From contig URKW01000034.1 in assembly GCA_900548615.1 (NCBI GenBank), positions 1-19,067 on the forward strand: a stretch of DNA of 19,067 bases, given 5' to 3'. Below the pieces are notes generated by a model that saw only the letters and a program-made list of their open reading frames with translations, did not search any database and was not told the DNA's origin. The DNA is from an uncultured Eubacteriales bacterium (GTDB taxonomy: Bacteria > Bacillota > Clostridia > Oscillospirales > Oscillospiraceae). A program made the translations under genes and the position numbers. Each line of letters starts with the position of its first letter. Positions within the stretch are counted from its first letter, which is position 1. This document shows positions 6,873-14,229 of this stretch, in pieces.

Positions 6873-6950
6873 GTAGGGGCCGACGACTCTGTCGGCCCTA
6901 ACGGGAATCGTATTGTCATCGTCAGGACGGACAGAGTCGTCCGCCCCTAC
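6873..6950. repeat. REPIN-like inverted pair, copy 1
   Basis: The left half (6873-6898) is GTAGGG plus a palindrome with GGGCCGAC opposite GTCGGCCC. The right half (6925-6950) is its near mirror image, ending CCCCTAC. The spacer is 26 nt. The left half differs from that of copy 2 (10743) at one position in 26 and the right half at two, while the spacers are unrelated. Confidence 0.75.
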
Positions 6951-6973
6951 AGAGTTCCACCGTACATTTTCAT

Positions 6974-7003
6974 GTAGGGGGCGATGTGGGCATCGCGCCC
7001 TAC
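6974..7003. repeat. REP-like single hairpin with GTAG at both ends
   Basis: This is a 30-nt palindrome running from GTAGGG to CCCTAC, with GCGATG opposite CATCGC and a TGGG loop. It resembles the half-elements at 17611 and 17668 and may be a fused or shortened pair. Confidence 0.6.
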
Positions 7004-7014
7004 GCGTCAATAAA

Positions 7015-7051
7015 TAAGATGTCGGCATCCTTTTAGGATACCGACATCTTA
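7015..7051 (-). terminator. Intrinsic terminator after ribF
   Basis: On the minus strand, directly after the ribF stop, TAAGATGTCGG pairs with CCGACATCTTA and, past one mismatch, ATCC pairs with GGAT. The run TTATTTATT follows. It ends the large rimP-ribF operon. Confidence 0.85.
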
Positions 7052-7957
7052 TCATGCCTCGCCCGTTTCACGGAAGTATTCCCGTGTCTGGGCGATGTTT
7101 TTTTCAATTTCGTCCTTCAGCTGCTGGGGAGTGTCGAACTTCTTTTCCTCCCGCAGACGGCGGCAGAACTCCAGCCGGATACGCTTGCCGTACAGGTCGC
7201 CGTCAAAGTCCAGCAGGAACGTCTCGATGGATACGCTGCCGCTGTCGCTGACGGTAGGGCGGGTGCCCACGTTGGTGACGCCGGCGTAGCTGCCGCCGTC
7301 GGGCAGGTATACGCGGGTGACGTACACGCCCCGCTCCGGCACCAGCACGTGGTCGGGCACCGTGAAATTGATGGTGGGAATGCCGATGGTGCGGCCAAAC
7401 CGGAAGCCGTGGCTCACCGTCTGGCTGAGACAGTGGCGGTGGCCCAGAAATTCGGCGGCCCGCTCCACCTGTCCGCTCTCCACCAGCTGGCGGATGTAGG
7501 TAGAGCTGACGGTGATGCCTTCCAGCTCCACCTTGGGGATAATGTCGCAGCCCAGCCCCAGCTCGCGGCATTTCTGCTGCAAAAGCACGGGGTCACCGGC
7601 GTTTTTGTGGCCGAAATGGTAGTCGTGGCCCGCCACCAGATGCACCGCGCCGTACCGCTTCACCAACAGCTCCGTAATGAAGTCCTGCCACGGCATGGTC
7701 ATCATTTCACGGTCAAAGGGCGCGATGATCACCTGCTGGATGCCGTACAGCCGCTCCATCAGCTCCTGCCGTTCCTGGGCGGAGTTGATGAGGGGCACGG
7801 GCTTTCCCGTGACCACCTCCTTGGGGGGACGGTCAAAGGTAAAGGCGGCGGGGGTGGCGTTCAATTGCCGGGCCACCTCCACGGTGCGGCGCAGCAGCGC
7901 CCCGTGACCCCGGTGTACGCCGTCGAAAAATCCCAATGCGATGACAGTAGGCTTCAT
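7052..7957 (-). CDS. ribF: Bifunctional riboflavin kinase / FAD synthetase
   Basis: This 301-residue protein turns riboflavin into FMN and then FAD in the cytoplasm. The N-terminal nucleotidyltransferase half carries G9-F-F-D-G-V-H-R-G-H18, the HxGH-type nucleotide-binding motif, and V-S-S-T-Y-I-R near residue 155. The C-terminal kinase half carries G-R-T-I-G-I-P-T-I-N-F near 190 and G-V-T-N-V-G-T-R-P-T near 230. Length is normal for the family. The ATG at 7957 lies 3 nt after the truB stop and its ribosome site (GGAG) is inside the truB end, so the two are coupled. It is the last gene of the operon and a terminator follows at once. Confidence 0.95.
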   Translation of the reverse strand: MKPTVIALGFFDGVHRGHGALLRRTVEVARQLNATPAAFTFDRPPKEVVTGKPVPLINSAQERQELMERLYGIQQVIIAPFDREMMTMPWQDFITELLVKRYGAVHLVAGHDYHFGHKNAGDPVLLQQKCRELGLGCDIIPKVELEGITVSSTYIRQLVESGQVERAAEFLGHRHCLSQTVSHGFRFGRTIGIPTINFTVPDHVLVPERGVYVTRVYLPDGGSYAGVTNVGTRPTVSDSGSVSIETFLLDFDGDLYGKRIRLEFCRRLREEKKFDTPQQLKDEIEKNIAQTREYFRETGEA

Positions 7958-7960
7958 AGT

Positions 7961-8830
7961 TTACGCTCCAAAAAAGTTCTTGATGGACGTCATTTGTCCG
8001 TTTTCCAACCGGCTCAGGCACAGGAAGTCGCCCTCCGTGCCGTAGACACGGTAAATGCCGCCGTCCAGCGGCGTTTTCACGGTGAAGGCGTTGCCGTTGC
8101 GGCACAGCTGCTCCACGCGGGGGTGCGTGATGTGATAGGCGGGGTGCTGGCGGAACAGGGTGTCCACCGGCCGCAGCAGAGCTTCGCCCTGTGCTTGCAC
8201 CTGCTCCAGCGTGTGGCTTTCGTCCAGCGTATAGCCCGCCGCCATGGTGCGCCGCAGCGATGCCATGCAGCCGCCGCAGCCCAGCACCTGCCCGATATCG
8301 TGGCACAGGGTGCGGACGTAGGTGCCCTTGGAGCACCGGATCCGCAGCCGGTAATCGGCGGGAGACAGCTGCTCCAGCAGCTCCAATTCGTAGATGGTGA
8401 CGGGGCGGGGCTTGCGCTCCACCTCCCTGCCCTGCCGTGCCAGATCGTACAGCTTCTGGCCGTTGATCTTAATGGCGGAGTACATGGGGGGAATTTGTGT
8501 AATGTCGCCGGTGAAGGCGTGCAGCGCCGCCGCCACCTCCGCCGCCGTGACGGTGACGGGGGACTCGGCCAGCGTGTGGCCGGAGGTGTCCTGCGTGTCG
8601 GTGACAAGGCCCAGCCGCAGCGTGGCCACGTACTCCTTTTCGCCGCTCTCGGCAAAGGAGACGGCGCGTGTGGCCTGTCCCACGAACACCGGCAGCACGC
8701 CGGTGGCCATGGGATCCAGCGTCCCGGCGTGGCCCACCTTTTTGGTTTTCAGGATGCCCCGCAGCTTGGCGCAGACGTCCATGCTTGTCCAGTCTGCGGG
8801 CTTGTCGATGATGATGATACCGTTGGCCAT
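7961..8830 (-). CDS. truB: tRNA pseudouridine(55) synthase
   Basis: This 289-residue enzyme makes pseudouridine at position 55 in the T-loop of tRNAs. The N-terminus has G-I-I-I-I-D-K-P near residue 4 and V-G-H-A-G-T-L-D39-P-M-A-T-G, where D39 is the catalytic aspartate. M-Y-S-A-I-K and S-K-G-T-Y-V-R-T-L follow in the expected places, and a PUA-like segment ends the protein. The frame is open 24 codons upstream to 8902, but that stretch crosses a repeat hairpin; ATG 8830, with AAAGGAG just upstream, gives the standard TruB N-terminus. In related Firmicutes truB lies close to rbfA and nrnA; here 474 bp of repeats separate it from nrnA. Confidence 0.95.
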   Translation of the reverse strand: MANGIIIIDKPADWTSMDVCAKLRGILKTKKVGHAGTLDPMATGVLPVFVGQATRAVSFAESGEKEYVATLRLGLVTDTQDTSGHTLAESPVTVTAAEVAAALHAFTGDITQIPPMYSAIKINGQKLYDLARQGREVERKPRPVTIYELELLEQLSPADYRLRIRCSKGTYVRTLCHDIGQVLGCGGCMASLRRTMAAGYTLDESHTLEQVQAQGEALLRPVDTLFRQHPAYHITHPRVEQLCRNGNAFTVKTPLDGGIYRVYGTEGDFLCLSRLENGQMTSIKNFFGA

Positions 8831-8855
8831 GGGGACTCCTTTCGTTTTTATTAAG

Positions 8856-8941
8856 GGAGAGTTTCGCTCTCCGGAGCGACCTACTTTTGCCAATAGCGGC
8901 AAAAGTAGGCAAAAGCGCCAGAAGGAACCTCCGGTTCCTTC
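8856..8941. repeat. Hairpin cluster upstream of truB
   Basis: Three stem-loops lie in a row. GGAGAG/CTCTCC is near 8856-8872. A perfect 12-bp stem, CCTACTTTTGCC with GGCAAAAGTAGG, is at 8880-8909. GAAGGAACC/GGTTCCTTC is at 8921-8941. None is followed by a run of Ts on the minus strand. This is typical of dispersed intergenic repeats and is probably in the 5' part of the truB transcript. Confidence 0.6.
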
Positions 8942-8958
8942 ACTTCCGGGCGCGCTAT

Positions 8959-9208
8959 ACGCTGTGTAAATATGTTAGATTTTACCGCACGTTTACATAA
9001 GATTTTCTTTTTCGATTCGTTAAAAGGATCGTCTCTGCTTCTGCGCCGCTGCCGCTGATGCCTACGCCGAACAACGCTTTTGGTTCTACCGTTGAGAACG
9101 TGAGCGGCAGCGGCACAAGAGGGGCAGACGATTCGTCATACGTAACGATATCCACTGTGTTCTGTGAACGCGTGGGATATGGTATTAAATTTGAAGGGGG
9201 AACAGCGT
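8959..9208. repeat. Large imperfect palindrome (MITE-like or structured RNA element)
   Basis: Two arms of about 100 nt face each other across a loop of about 46 nt (9057-9102). The inner arms are strongest: GCCGCTGCCGCT (9045-9056) opposite AGCGGCAGCGGC (9103-9114), and ATCGTCT (9028-9034) opposite AGACGAT (9126-9132). Outward, short matches recur in mirror order (TTTTACC, CACG-TTTAC, ACGCTGT). The stretch is visibly less GC-rich than its surroundings and no credible gene was found in it. It fits a decayed miniature mobile element or a long structured RNA. Confidence 0.55.
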
Positions 9209-9217
9209 GCAGGAAGT

Positions 9218-9296
9218 CCAGAAACCTGGGTTTCTGGTTGTCCTTTTGGGTACTTTTGGGACAACGGCCAAAAGCACCTCGTCCCCGCAGGGACGA
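9218..9296. repeat. Hairpin cluster downstream of nrnA
   Basis: CCAGAAACC/GGTTTCTGG with a 2-nt loop lies at 9218-9237. TTGTCC/GGACAA lies at 9238-9264. TCGTCCC/GGGACGA lies at about 9279-9296. The last is the first hairpin after the nrnA stop on the minus strand but has no T-run, so it is weak as a terminator. It could protect the 3' end of the mRNA. Confidence 0.6.
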
Positions 9297-9304
9297 AACC
9301 CCTC

Positions 9305-10261
9305 TCACGCGCCGATAACCTTCCGATATGCCGCCAGCACCGCCATACGGGCTTCGTCCAGCGTACCCTCCACCGTGGCGCCTGACGCGGCATGGTGGCC
9401 GCCGCCGCCCAAAATACGGCACAGAGCGCAGGCGTCTACCCGCGGGCCGGTGCGTACCGACACCTTTACCATGCCGGGGCGCAGCTCCCGCAGCGTCACG
9501 CCGCAGTCGGTGCCCTCCACCAGAGCGGGCAGGGCGCTCAATTCCTCGATATCCGCGTCGGTGGCCTGCATCTCCTGCCGCAGCGACAGGGGAATTTCCA
9601 TCACCACCACCCGCTGGTGGTCGAACAGCTTCATGTCCGCCACCATGCGGGACTCCATGGCCAGCCGCACCCGGCTCTTGGTGCGGAACAACGCTTTATT
9701 CACCGCTGCCACGTCCACCACGTCCATCAGCGCCGCCGCAATGCGGTGGGTGCGGGCGGTGGTGTTGCCGTACTGGAAACCGCCGCAGTCGGTGCTGACG
9801 GCTACATACAGGGGCAGGGCAATATCCGCCGTCAGGGCGGTCAAATGCTGGATGATCTCATACACGATCTCGCCGCAGGCGGCGCTGTCCGCCTCCAGAC
9901 AGGTGTTGCGGGCAAAAAACGTCTGGGAGGGATGGTGGTCGATGGCCAGCTCAATGCGGTCACGGTAGGACTGGGCGTTCTCCGGCAGCAGGCTTGCGTC
10001 GGCAATGTCCACGCTGACGATGTGCTCCGCCTGCCAGCCTTCCGGGGCCCAGTAGGGCGCGGCGTAAGGGGCATAGGTGGCGGTGATCTCCGGATTGGGC
10101 AGCAGATAGGCCGTCTGGCCGCAGTCCCGCAGCGCCCGGCACAACGCCGCCGCGCTGCCGATGGTGTCGCCGTCGGGCCGCACGTGGGTCAGCAGCAGCA
10201 CATTGTCCAGCGCCTCCAGATATCCGGCGGCGCCACGGGCGGAGAGAATGGGTCGTTCCAT
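9305..10261 (-). CDS. nrnA: DHH/DHHA1 phosphoesterase, oligoribonuclease / pAp phosphatase NrnA
   Basis: This 318-residue cytoplasmic enzyme degrades very short RNAs and, in its relatives, removes phosphate from 3'-phosphoadenosine 5'-phosphate. The DHH domain shows L-T-H-V-R-P-D-G-D near residue 25, V-D-I-A-D near 83, and D108-H-H110-P-S, which together bind the metal ions. The C-terminal DHHA1 domain has G-G-G-G-H-H-A-A-S-G-A. All key residues are present and the length is normal. The start at 10261 lies one base after the rbfA stop, with a GGAGG site inside the rbfA end. An upstream in-frame ATG at 10285 lies within rbfA and lacks support. Confidence 0.93.
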   Translation of the reverse strand: MERPILSARGAAGYLEALDNVLLLTHVRPDGDTIGSAAALCRALRDCGQTAYLLPNPEITATYAPYAAPYWAPEGWQAEHIVSVDIADASLLPENAQSYRDRIELAIDHHPSQTFFARNTCLEADSAACGEIVYEIIQHLTALTADIALPLYVAVSTDCGGFQYGNTTARTHRIAAALMDVVDVAAVNKALFRTKSRVRLAMESRMVADMKLFDHQRVVVMEIPLSLRQEMQATDADIEELSALPALVEGTDCGVTLRELRPGMVKVSVRTGPRVDACALCRILGGGGHHAASGATVEGTLDEARMAVLAAYRKVIGA

Positions 10262-10262
10262 A

Positions 10263-10646
10263 TTACTTGTCCTCCGGCAGCACAATGTCCGCGTTGGCGG
10301 GGTTGGCGGGCTTCACGTGGTGCAGCATGTCCAGAATGTGGGCTCCGTGGGCGATGGAATCATCGGCGAAGAATTGCAGCTCCGGCGTATAGCGCAGCTG
10401 CAGCTTCTGGCCCAGCTCATGGCGCAGGTAGCCGCTGGCGGACTTCAGACCCCGCATGAGATCCTTCTCGTCGGTGCGGTCCAGCGCGCTGATGTAGATG
10501 CGGCTGTAGCGCAGGTCGCTGGTGGTGTCCACGTGGGTGATGGTCAGCATGGCGTCCGCCACGCGGGGATCCTTCACCGTGCGCAGCAGGCCGGACAGCT
10601 CCCGCTGGATCTCCTCGTTGATGCGTCCGATACGGTTGGATGCCAT
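10263..10646 (-). CDS. rbfA: 30S ribosome-binding factor RbfA
   Basis: This 127-residue KH-like protein binds the immature 30S subunit and helps 16S rRNA maturation, notably in the cold. It shows N-R-I-G-R-I-N-E-E-I-Q-R-E-L near the start, D-P-R-V near residue 27, the central L-R-H-E-L-G and the late P-E-L-Q-F-F-A-D-D-S-I, as expected for the family. The ATG at 10646 has GGAG about 8 nt upstream. A terminator-like hairpin ends 18 nt before the start codon, so the gene may not simply share the full infB transcript. The nrnA start follows one base after its stop. Confidence 0.95.
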   Translation of the reverse strand: MASNRIGRINEEIQRELSGLLRTVKDPRVADAMLTITHVDTTSDLRYSRIYISALDRTDEKDLMRGLKSASGYLRHELGQKLQLRYTPELQFFADDSIAHGAHILDMLHHVKPANPANADIVLPEDK

Positions 10647-10664
10647 AATAGCGCTCCTTTCTTG

Positions 10665-10694
10665 AAAAAGGGGCGGGCGCAGCGCCCGCCCCTT
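10665..10694 (-). terminator. Terminator-like hairpin between infB and rbfA
   Basis: On the minus strand GGGGCGGGCG pairs with CGCCCGCCCC around a 3-nt loop, with AA before and TTTTT directly after. This is a textbook intrinsic terminator, yet it lies inside a conserved operon, 18 nt upstream of the rbfA start codon and just before its ribosome site. Confidence 0.75.
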
Positions 10695-10742
10695 GGGTAA
10701 TGTGGTGTTTTGCGATGAAAAGCCATTGAAAAGCAGAGACCT

Positions 10743-10827
10743 GTAGGGGCCGACAACTCTGTCGGCCCGCCGTCTACCGGGACGCTTTCGGATACCGCTT
10801 TGGGCGGACAGGGTCGTCCGCCCCTAC
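10743..10827. repeat. REPIN-like inverted pair, copy 2
   Basis: The left half (10743-10768) and right half (10802-10827) are each 26 nt, with GTAGGGG at the left end and CCCCTAC at the right end. They match the halves of copy 1 at 25 of 26 and 24 of 26 positions. The 33-nt spacer is unrelated. The element lies in the infB-rbfA gap. Confidence 0.75.
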
Positions 10828-10857
10828 AACGGTCTAATCAGACTTTTCACCAGTTTA

Positions 10858-13251
10858 TCACTGCGGAATCTCCTCCATCGTGAAGGCTTCCACAATGTCG
10901 CCTTCCTTGATGTCGTTGTACTTCTCGATGCTCAGGCCGCACTCGTATCCGGCCACGACCTCCTTGACGGAGTCCTTGAACCGCTGCAAAGAGGCCAGCA
11001 CGCCCTCGTGGATGACGATGCCGTCGCGCACCAGACGCACCTGGCAGTCCTTGCGCTGCAGCTTGCCGTCCTGCACGTAGCAGCCTGCCACGGTGCCCAC
11101 GCCGGAGACCTTGTAGGTCTGGCGCACCTCGGCGTGACCCAGCACCACTTCCCGGTACTTGGGGGCCAGCATGCCCTTCATGGCGGCCTCGATCTCGTTG
11201 ATGGCGTCGTAGATGACGCGGTACATCCGCATGTCCACGTTGGCGCGGGCGGCACTGTCGCGGGCGGCGGCGTCAGGACGGACGTTGAAGCCCACGATAA
11301 TGGCCTGAGAGGTGGAGGCCAGCATCACGTCGGACTCGTTGATGGCGCCGACGCCGCCGTGGATGACGCGGACGCGCACCTCGTCGTTGCTGAGCTTCTC
11401 CAGAGAGGCCTTCACCGCCTCCACGCTGCCCTGTACGTCGGCCTTGACGATCAGGTTCAGGTTCTTCATCTCGCCTGCCTGGATCTGGCTGAACAGATCC
11501 TCCAGAGACACCTTGGTGACAGGGGCGTTGGCCTTGGCCTTTTCCTCGGCCTTGCGCTGCTCCACCAGCTCGCGGGCCAGCTTTTCGTCGGCCACGGCGT
11601 TGAAGGTGGCACCGGCGGAGGGAGCCTCACTGAGGCCCGTGATCTCCACAGGTACGCTGGGGCCGGCCTCGGTCATCCGCTGGCCCTTGTCGCCCACCAT
11701 GGCGCGAACACGGCCCACGGAGGTGCCGGCAATGATGATATCGCCCTGATGCAGCGTACCGTTCTGCACCAGCAGGGTCGCCACAGGGCCGCGGCCCTTG
11801 TCCAGACGGGCCTCGATAACGGTGCCCTGAGCGGCGCGGTTGGGGTTGGCCTTCAGCTCGCTGACCTCGGCGGTCAGGGTGAGCATCTCCAGCAGGTTAT
11901 CCACGCCCATACCGGTCTTGGCGGAGATGGGACACACGATGGTGTCGCCGCCCCACTCCTCGCACACCAGACCGTACTCGGTCAGCTGCTGCTTGATGCG
12001 GTCGGGGTTGGCTTCGGGCTTATCCATCTTGTTGATGGCTACGATGATGGGGATCTCGGCGGCCTTGGCGTGGTTGATGGACTCGACGGTCTGGGGCATG
12101 ATGCCGTCCTCGGCGGCCACCACCAGAATGGCGATATCCGTTACCATGGCGCCGCGGGCGCGCATGGAGGTAAAGGCCTCGTGGCCGGGGGTATCCAAAA
12201 ACGTGATGGGCTTGCCGTGGATCTCCACCTGATAGGCGCCGATGTGCTGGGTGATGCCGCCGGCCTCGCCGGACGCCACGTGGGCGTTACGGATATAGTC
12301 CAGCAGGCTGGTCTTGCCGTGGTCGACATGACCCATGACCACCACAACGGGAGCGCGGGGCACCAGATCCTCTTCCTTATCCTGATGGTCGTCGATCAGC
12401 TTCTCCTCGATGGTGACCACCACTTCCTTCTCCACCTTGCAGCCCATTTCCTCGGCAATGATGGCGGCGGTGTCGAAGTCGATCATCTGGCTGAGAGAGG
12501 CCATGACGCCGTTCTTCATCAGGCACTTGACCACCTCTGCGCCGGTCTTCTTCATGCGGCTGGCCAGCTCGCCCACGCTGATCTCGTCGGGGATCTGCAC
12601 GGTGACGGGGGTGTTCTTGATGATCTCCAGCCGCAGCTTACGCATGCGGTCGGCCTCCTCCTGCTTGCGCTTGTTGGTCATGGGGCCGTTCTGGCGCTGC
12701 TTGGAGTTGCGGAATTTCTCCTTGCCCTGCAGCTGATCCTTATCGCGGCGGCCACGATTGCCGCTGGTGCGGTCGGCCATGTCCTGTAATTTCTCGTCGT
12801 ACTTGTCCAGATTCACGTTGGTGGCCTTGCGGGTATCCACCACCTGCTTCTGGGGTACGCGGGACATGGGCTTCTGGGGCTGGTTGTTATTATTGTTGTT
12901 GTTGTTGCTGCTGCTGTTGCTATTGTTATTGGCGTTGGGCTGGTTGTTCTTCGGCTGGGGATTGCCTTGCTTCTGCGCCTGAGGCTTGTCGTTCTGCTGG
13001 GGCTGCTTCTTCGGCTCCGGCTTCTTTTCCTCAGTCTTGGCGCCCTCGGCAAACACCGTGGCGATGCTGGCGATCTGGTTGTGCTGGGTCAGATACTCGA
13101 AAATGAGAGACAGCTCCCGATCCTCCAGCACCTGCATATGGTTCTTGGGGGTCTCGGCATACTTGGTCAAGATCTCCGTAATGTCCTTTGTGGCGACGCC
13201 GAAATCCTTCGCCACCTCATGCACTCTGTATTTGTTTGCTACGCTACCCAA
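10858..13251 (-). CDS. infB: Translation initiation factor IF-2
   Basis: This 797-residue GTPase places initiator tRNA on the 30S subunit. Order of parts: a first IF2_N domain (about 1-53), a long polar linker rich in Gln, Lys and Asn (about 75-200), a second IF2_N domain (about 210-265), the G domain with G307-H-V-D-H-G-K-T314, then D-T-P-G-H-E, N-K-M-D and S-A-K, and the beta-barrel and C-terminal tRNA-binding domains. The start is TTG at 13251: GGAGGT lies 8 nt upstream and no in-frame ATG is close by. The linker contains a run of mostly Asn (residues about 101-123) encoded by a triplet-repeat tract. It lies 57 nt after ylxQ in the operon. Confidence 0.97.
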   Translation of the reverse strand: MGSVANKYRVHEVAKDFGVATKDITEILTKYAETPKNHMQVLEDRELSLIFEYLTQHNQIASIATVFAEGAKTEEKKPEPKKQPQQNDKPQAQKQGNPQPKNNQPNANNNSNSSSNNNNNNNNQPQKPMSRVPQKQVVDTRKATNVNLDKYDEKLQDMADRTSGNRGRRDKDQLQGKEKFRNSKQRQNGPMTNKRKQEEADRMRKLRLEIIKNTPVTVQIPDEISVGELASRMKKTGAEVVKCLMKNGVMASLSQMIDFDTAAIIAEEMGCKVEKEVVVTIEEKLIDDHQDKEEDLVPRAPVVVVMGHVDHGKTSLLDYIRNAHVASGEAGGITQHIGAYQVEIHGKPITFLDTPGHEAFTSMRARGAMVTDIAILVVAAEDGIMPQTVESINHAKAAEIPIIVAINKMDKPEANPDRIKQQLTEYGLVCEEWGGDTIVCPISAKTGMGVDNLLEMLTLTAEVSELKANPNRAAQGTVIEARLDKGRGPVATLLVQNGTLHQGDIIIAGTSVGRVRAMVGDKGQRMTEAGPSVPVEITGLSEAPSAGATFNAVADEKLARELVEQRKAEEKAKANAPVTKVSLEDLFSQIQAGEMKNLNLIVKADVQGSVEAVKASLEKLSNDEVRVRVIHGGVGAINESDVMLASTSQAIIVGFNVRPDAAARDSAARANVDMRMYRVIYDAINEIEAAMKGMLAPKYREVVLGHAEVRQTYKVSGVGTVAGCYVQDGKLQRKDCQVRLVRDGIVIHEGVLASLQRFKDSVKEVVAGYECGLSIEKYNDIKEGDIVEAFTMEEIPQ
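12883..12950. repeat. Triplet-repeat tract inside infB
   Basis: Reiterated GTT, ATT and GCT triplets on the plus strand (AAC, AAT and AGC codons on the coding strand) encode an Asn/Ser run at IF-2 residues about 101-123. Such tracts can change length by slippage in steps of three without breaking the frame. Confidence 0.8.
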
Positions 13252-13308
13252 ATAAAGCCACCTCCATCTTAGTGAACGGCGCGGATATCACGCCGTGTAT
13301 GTTCCTAC

Positions 13309-13935
13309 TTACTGTTGGCCGGACTTTTTCCGGCTGCTGCCCTTGCCCCGCTTCACCGGCAGAGAACCGGCAAAGCGCTCCTCCGGACGCTGCGTCCGCT
13401 TTTTCGGGGGACTGCCGCTTTTGCGGTAGGGCCGTTTTTCGCCGCTTCTGGGCGGCTTGGCGGCCTTTTCCTCCGGCGGATGCTCCGTCTCCGGCGGCTT
13501 GTCGCTGTGGATACGGCGCTTGCCCTGCCGCAGATTCTTCTCGTGCCGCGCCTGCTCGGCCCGACGCTCCATGGCTCGCTGGGCCTTCACGTCCAGCTGT
13601 GCCGCCGCCGCGCCGTACTTCCCGCCGTCCATGGCCGCCAGCTTTTTGGCGATGGCTCCGGCAAAGCCGATATCCGTCACGGCGCACATGGCTACGCTGC
13701 TGCGGCCCAGTGACCGGCCCAGCGCGTTCTTATCCGCCGGAAGCGTCAGGCACAGGCACGCCCCGGTTTGCGCAAAGGAGAACGCCCGACGCTGGGAGGA
13801 CGGCCCGGCGTCCTGCGCCACCAGAATGACCCGCGCCTTTTTGGCACGGGCGGCAGCGCCTACCGGCTCCTCACCCACCTCCACGCGGCCCGCCTTTTTG
13901 GCAAGGCCCAGCAGAGATAATACCTGTTCCGTCAT
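13309..13935 (-). CDS. ylxQ: YlxQ, L7Ae-type RNA-binding protein with a long basic tail
   Basis: Residues 1 to about 101 form an L7Ae/L30e-type domain that in relatives binds kink-turn RNA: L-S-L-L-G-L-A-K-K-A-G-R near the start, a small hydrophobic V-I-L-V-A-Q-D-A strand, and A-V-T-D-I-G-F-A near the end. YlxQ proteins are usually about 100 residues. This one has 208, because about 107 residues rich in Lys, Arg, Pro, Glu and Ser follow and look disordered. ATG 13935 overlaps the ylxR stop by four bases (ATGA), so translation is coupled. The frame is open further upstream to 14058, but that part overlaps ylxR. Function is unproven in the family; ribosome or RNase P related roles fit the operon. 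Confidence 0.85.
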   Translation of the reverse strand: MTEQVLSLLGLAKKAGRVEVGEEPVGAAARAKKARVILVAQDAGPSSQRRAFSFAQTGACLCLTLPADKNALGRSLGRSSVAMCAVTDIGFAGAIAKKLAAMDGGKYGAAAAQLDVKAQRAMERRAEQARHEKNLRQGKRRIHSDKPPETEHPPEEKAAKPPRSGEKRPYRKSGSPPKKRTQRPEERFAGSLPVKRGKGSSRKKSGQQ

Positions 13936-14210
13936 GCTTCGCCGCCTTCCATCTGCGCTTCCAGCGCGTCGTACACGGCTTCGGGAATGGCGGTGTCCAG
14001 CGCCCGTTCCAGCGCTCTGGACTTGCGTGCCTTCTTCAGACACGCCACGTCGGGACACACATACGCGCCGCGGCCCGAGGCCTTGCCCCTGCCGTCCAGC
14101 AGGATCTCACCCTCCGGCGTACGAACCACCCGCAACAGCTCCTTTTTGTCCTTCATTTCCCGGCAGCCGACACACTGCCGCTGGGGAATCTTCCGGGGTT
14201 TCACAGCCAT
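13932..14210 (-). CDS. ylxR: YlxR / RnpM RNA-binding protein (DUF448)
   Basis: This 92-residue basic protein has the family marks P-Q-R-Q-C-V-G-C-R, then L-L-R-V-V-R, D-G-R-G-K-A-S-G-R-G-A-Y-V-C, and C-L-K-K-A. YlxR of Bacillus subtilis has been described as a modulator of RNase P (RnpM). The frame opens at GTG 14219, but that codon overlaps the site AAGGAGG; ATG 14210, eight bases further on, gives the normal N-terminus (M-A-V-K-P-R-K-I-P). The gene begins 19 nt after nusA and ends in a four-base overlap with ylxQ. Confidence 0.93.
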   Translation of the reverse strand: MAVKPRKIPQRQCVGCREMKDKKELLRVVRTPEGEILLDGRGKASGRGAYVCPDVACLKKARKSRALERALDTAIPEAVYDALEAQMEGGEA

Positions 14211-14229
14211 ACCGGCCACCTCCTTATAC

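Noticed and set aside
6821..7010. CRISPR-like repeats
   Set aside because: The repeats are palindromic, arranged in inverted pairs and scattered between genes; there is no regular spacer array.
7349..8854. 501-codon plus-strand open frame opposite ribF and truB
   Set aside because: It crosses two well-identified genes in antisense and has the biased composition of a shadow frame.
8831..8902. 24-codon N-terminal extension of truB
   Set aside because: It runs through a repeat hairpin and lies upstream of a good ribosome site for ATG 8830.
8982..9422. 146-codon minus-strand frame across the large palindrome
   Set aside because: It overlaps the nrnA 3' end and repeat hairpins, and has no ribosome site or recognisable protein pattern.
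11008..12789. 593-codon plus-strand open frame opposite infB
   Set aside because: His/Gly/Leu-rich shadow of the IF-2 coding sequence with no domain of its own.
14211..14219. GTG 14219 as the start of ylxR
   Set aside because: It overlaps the AAGGAGG site; ATG 14210 has the proper spacing and the family N-terminus.
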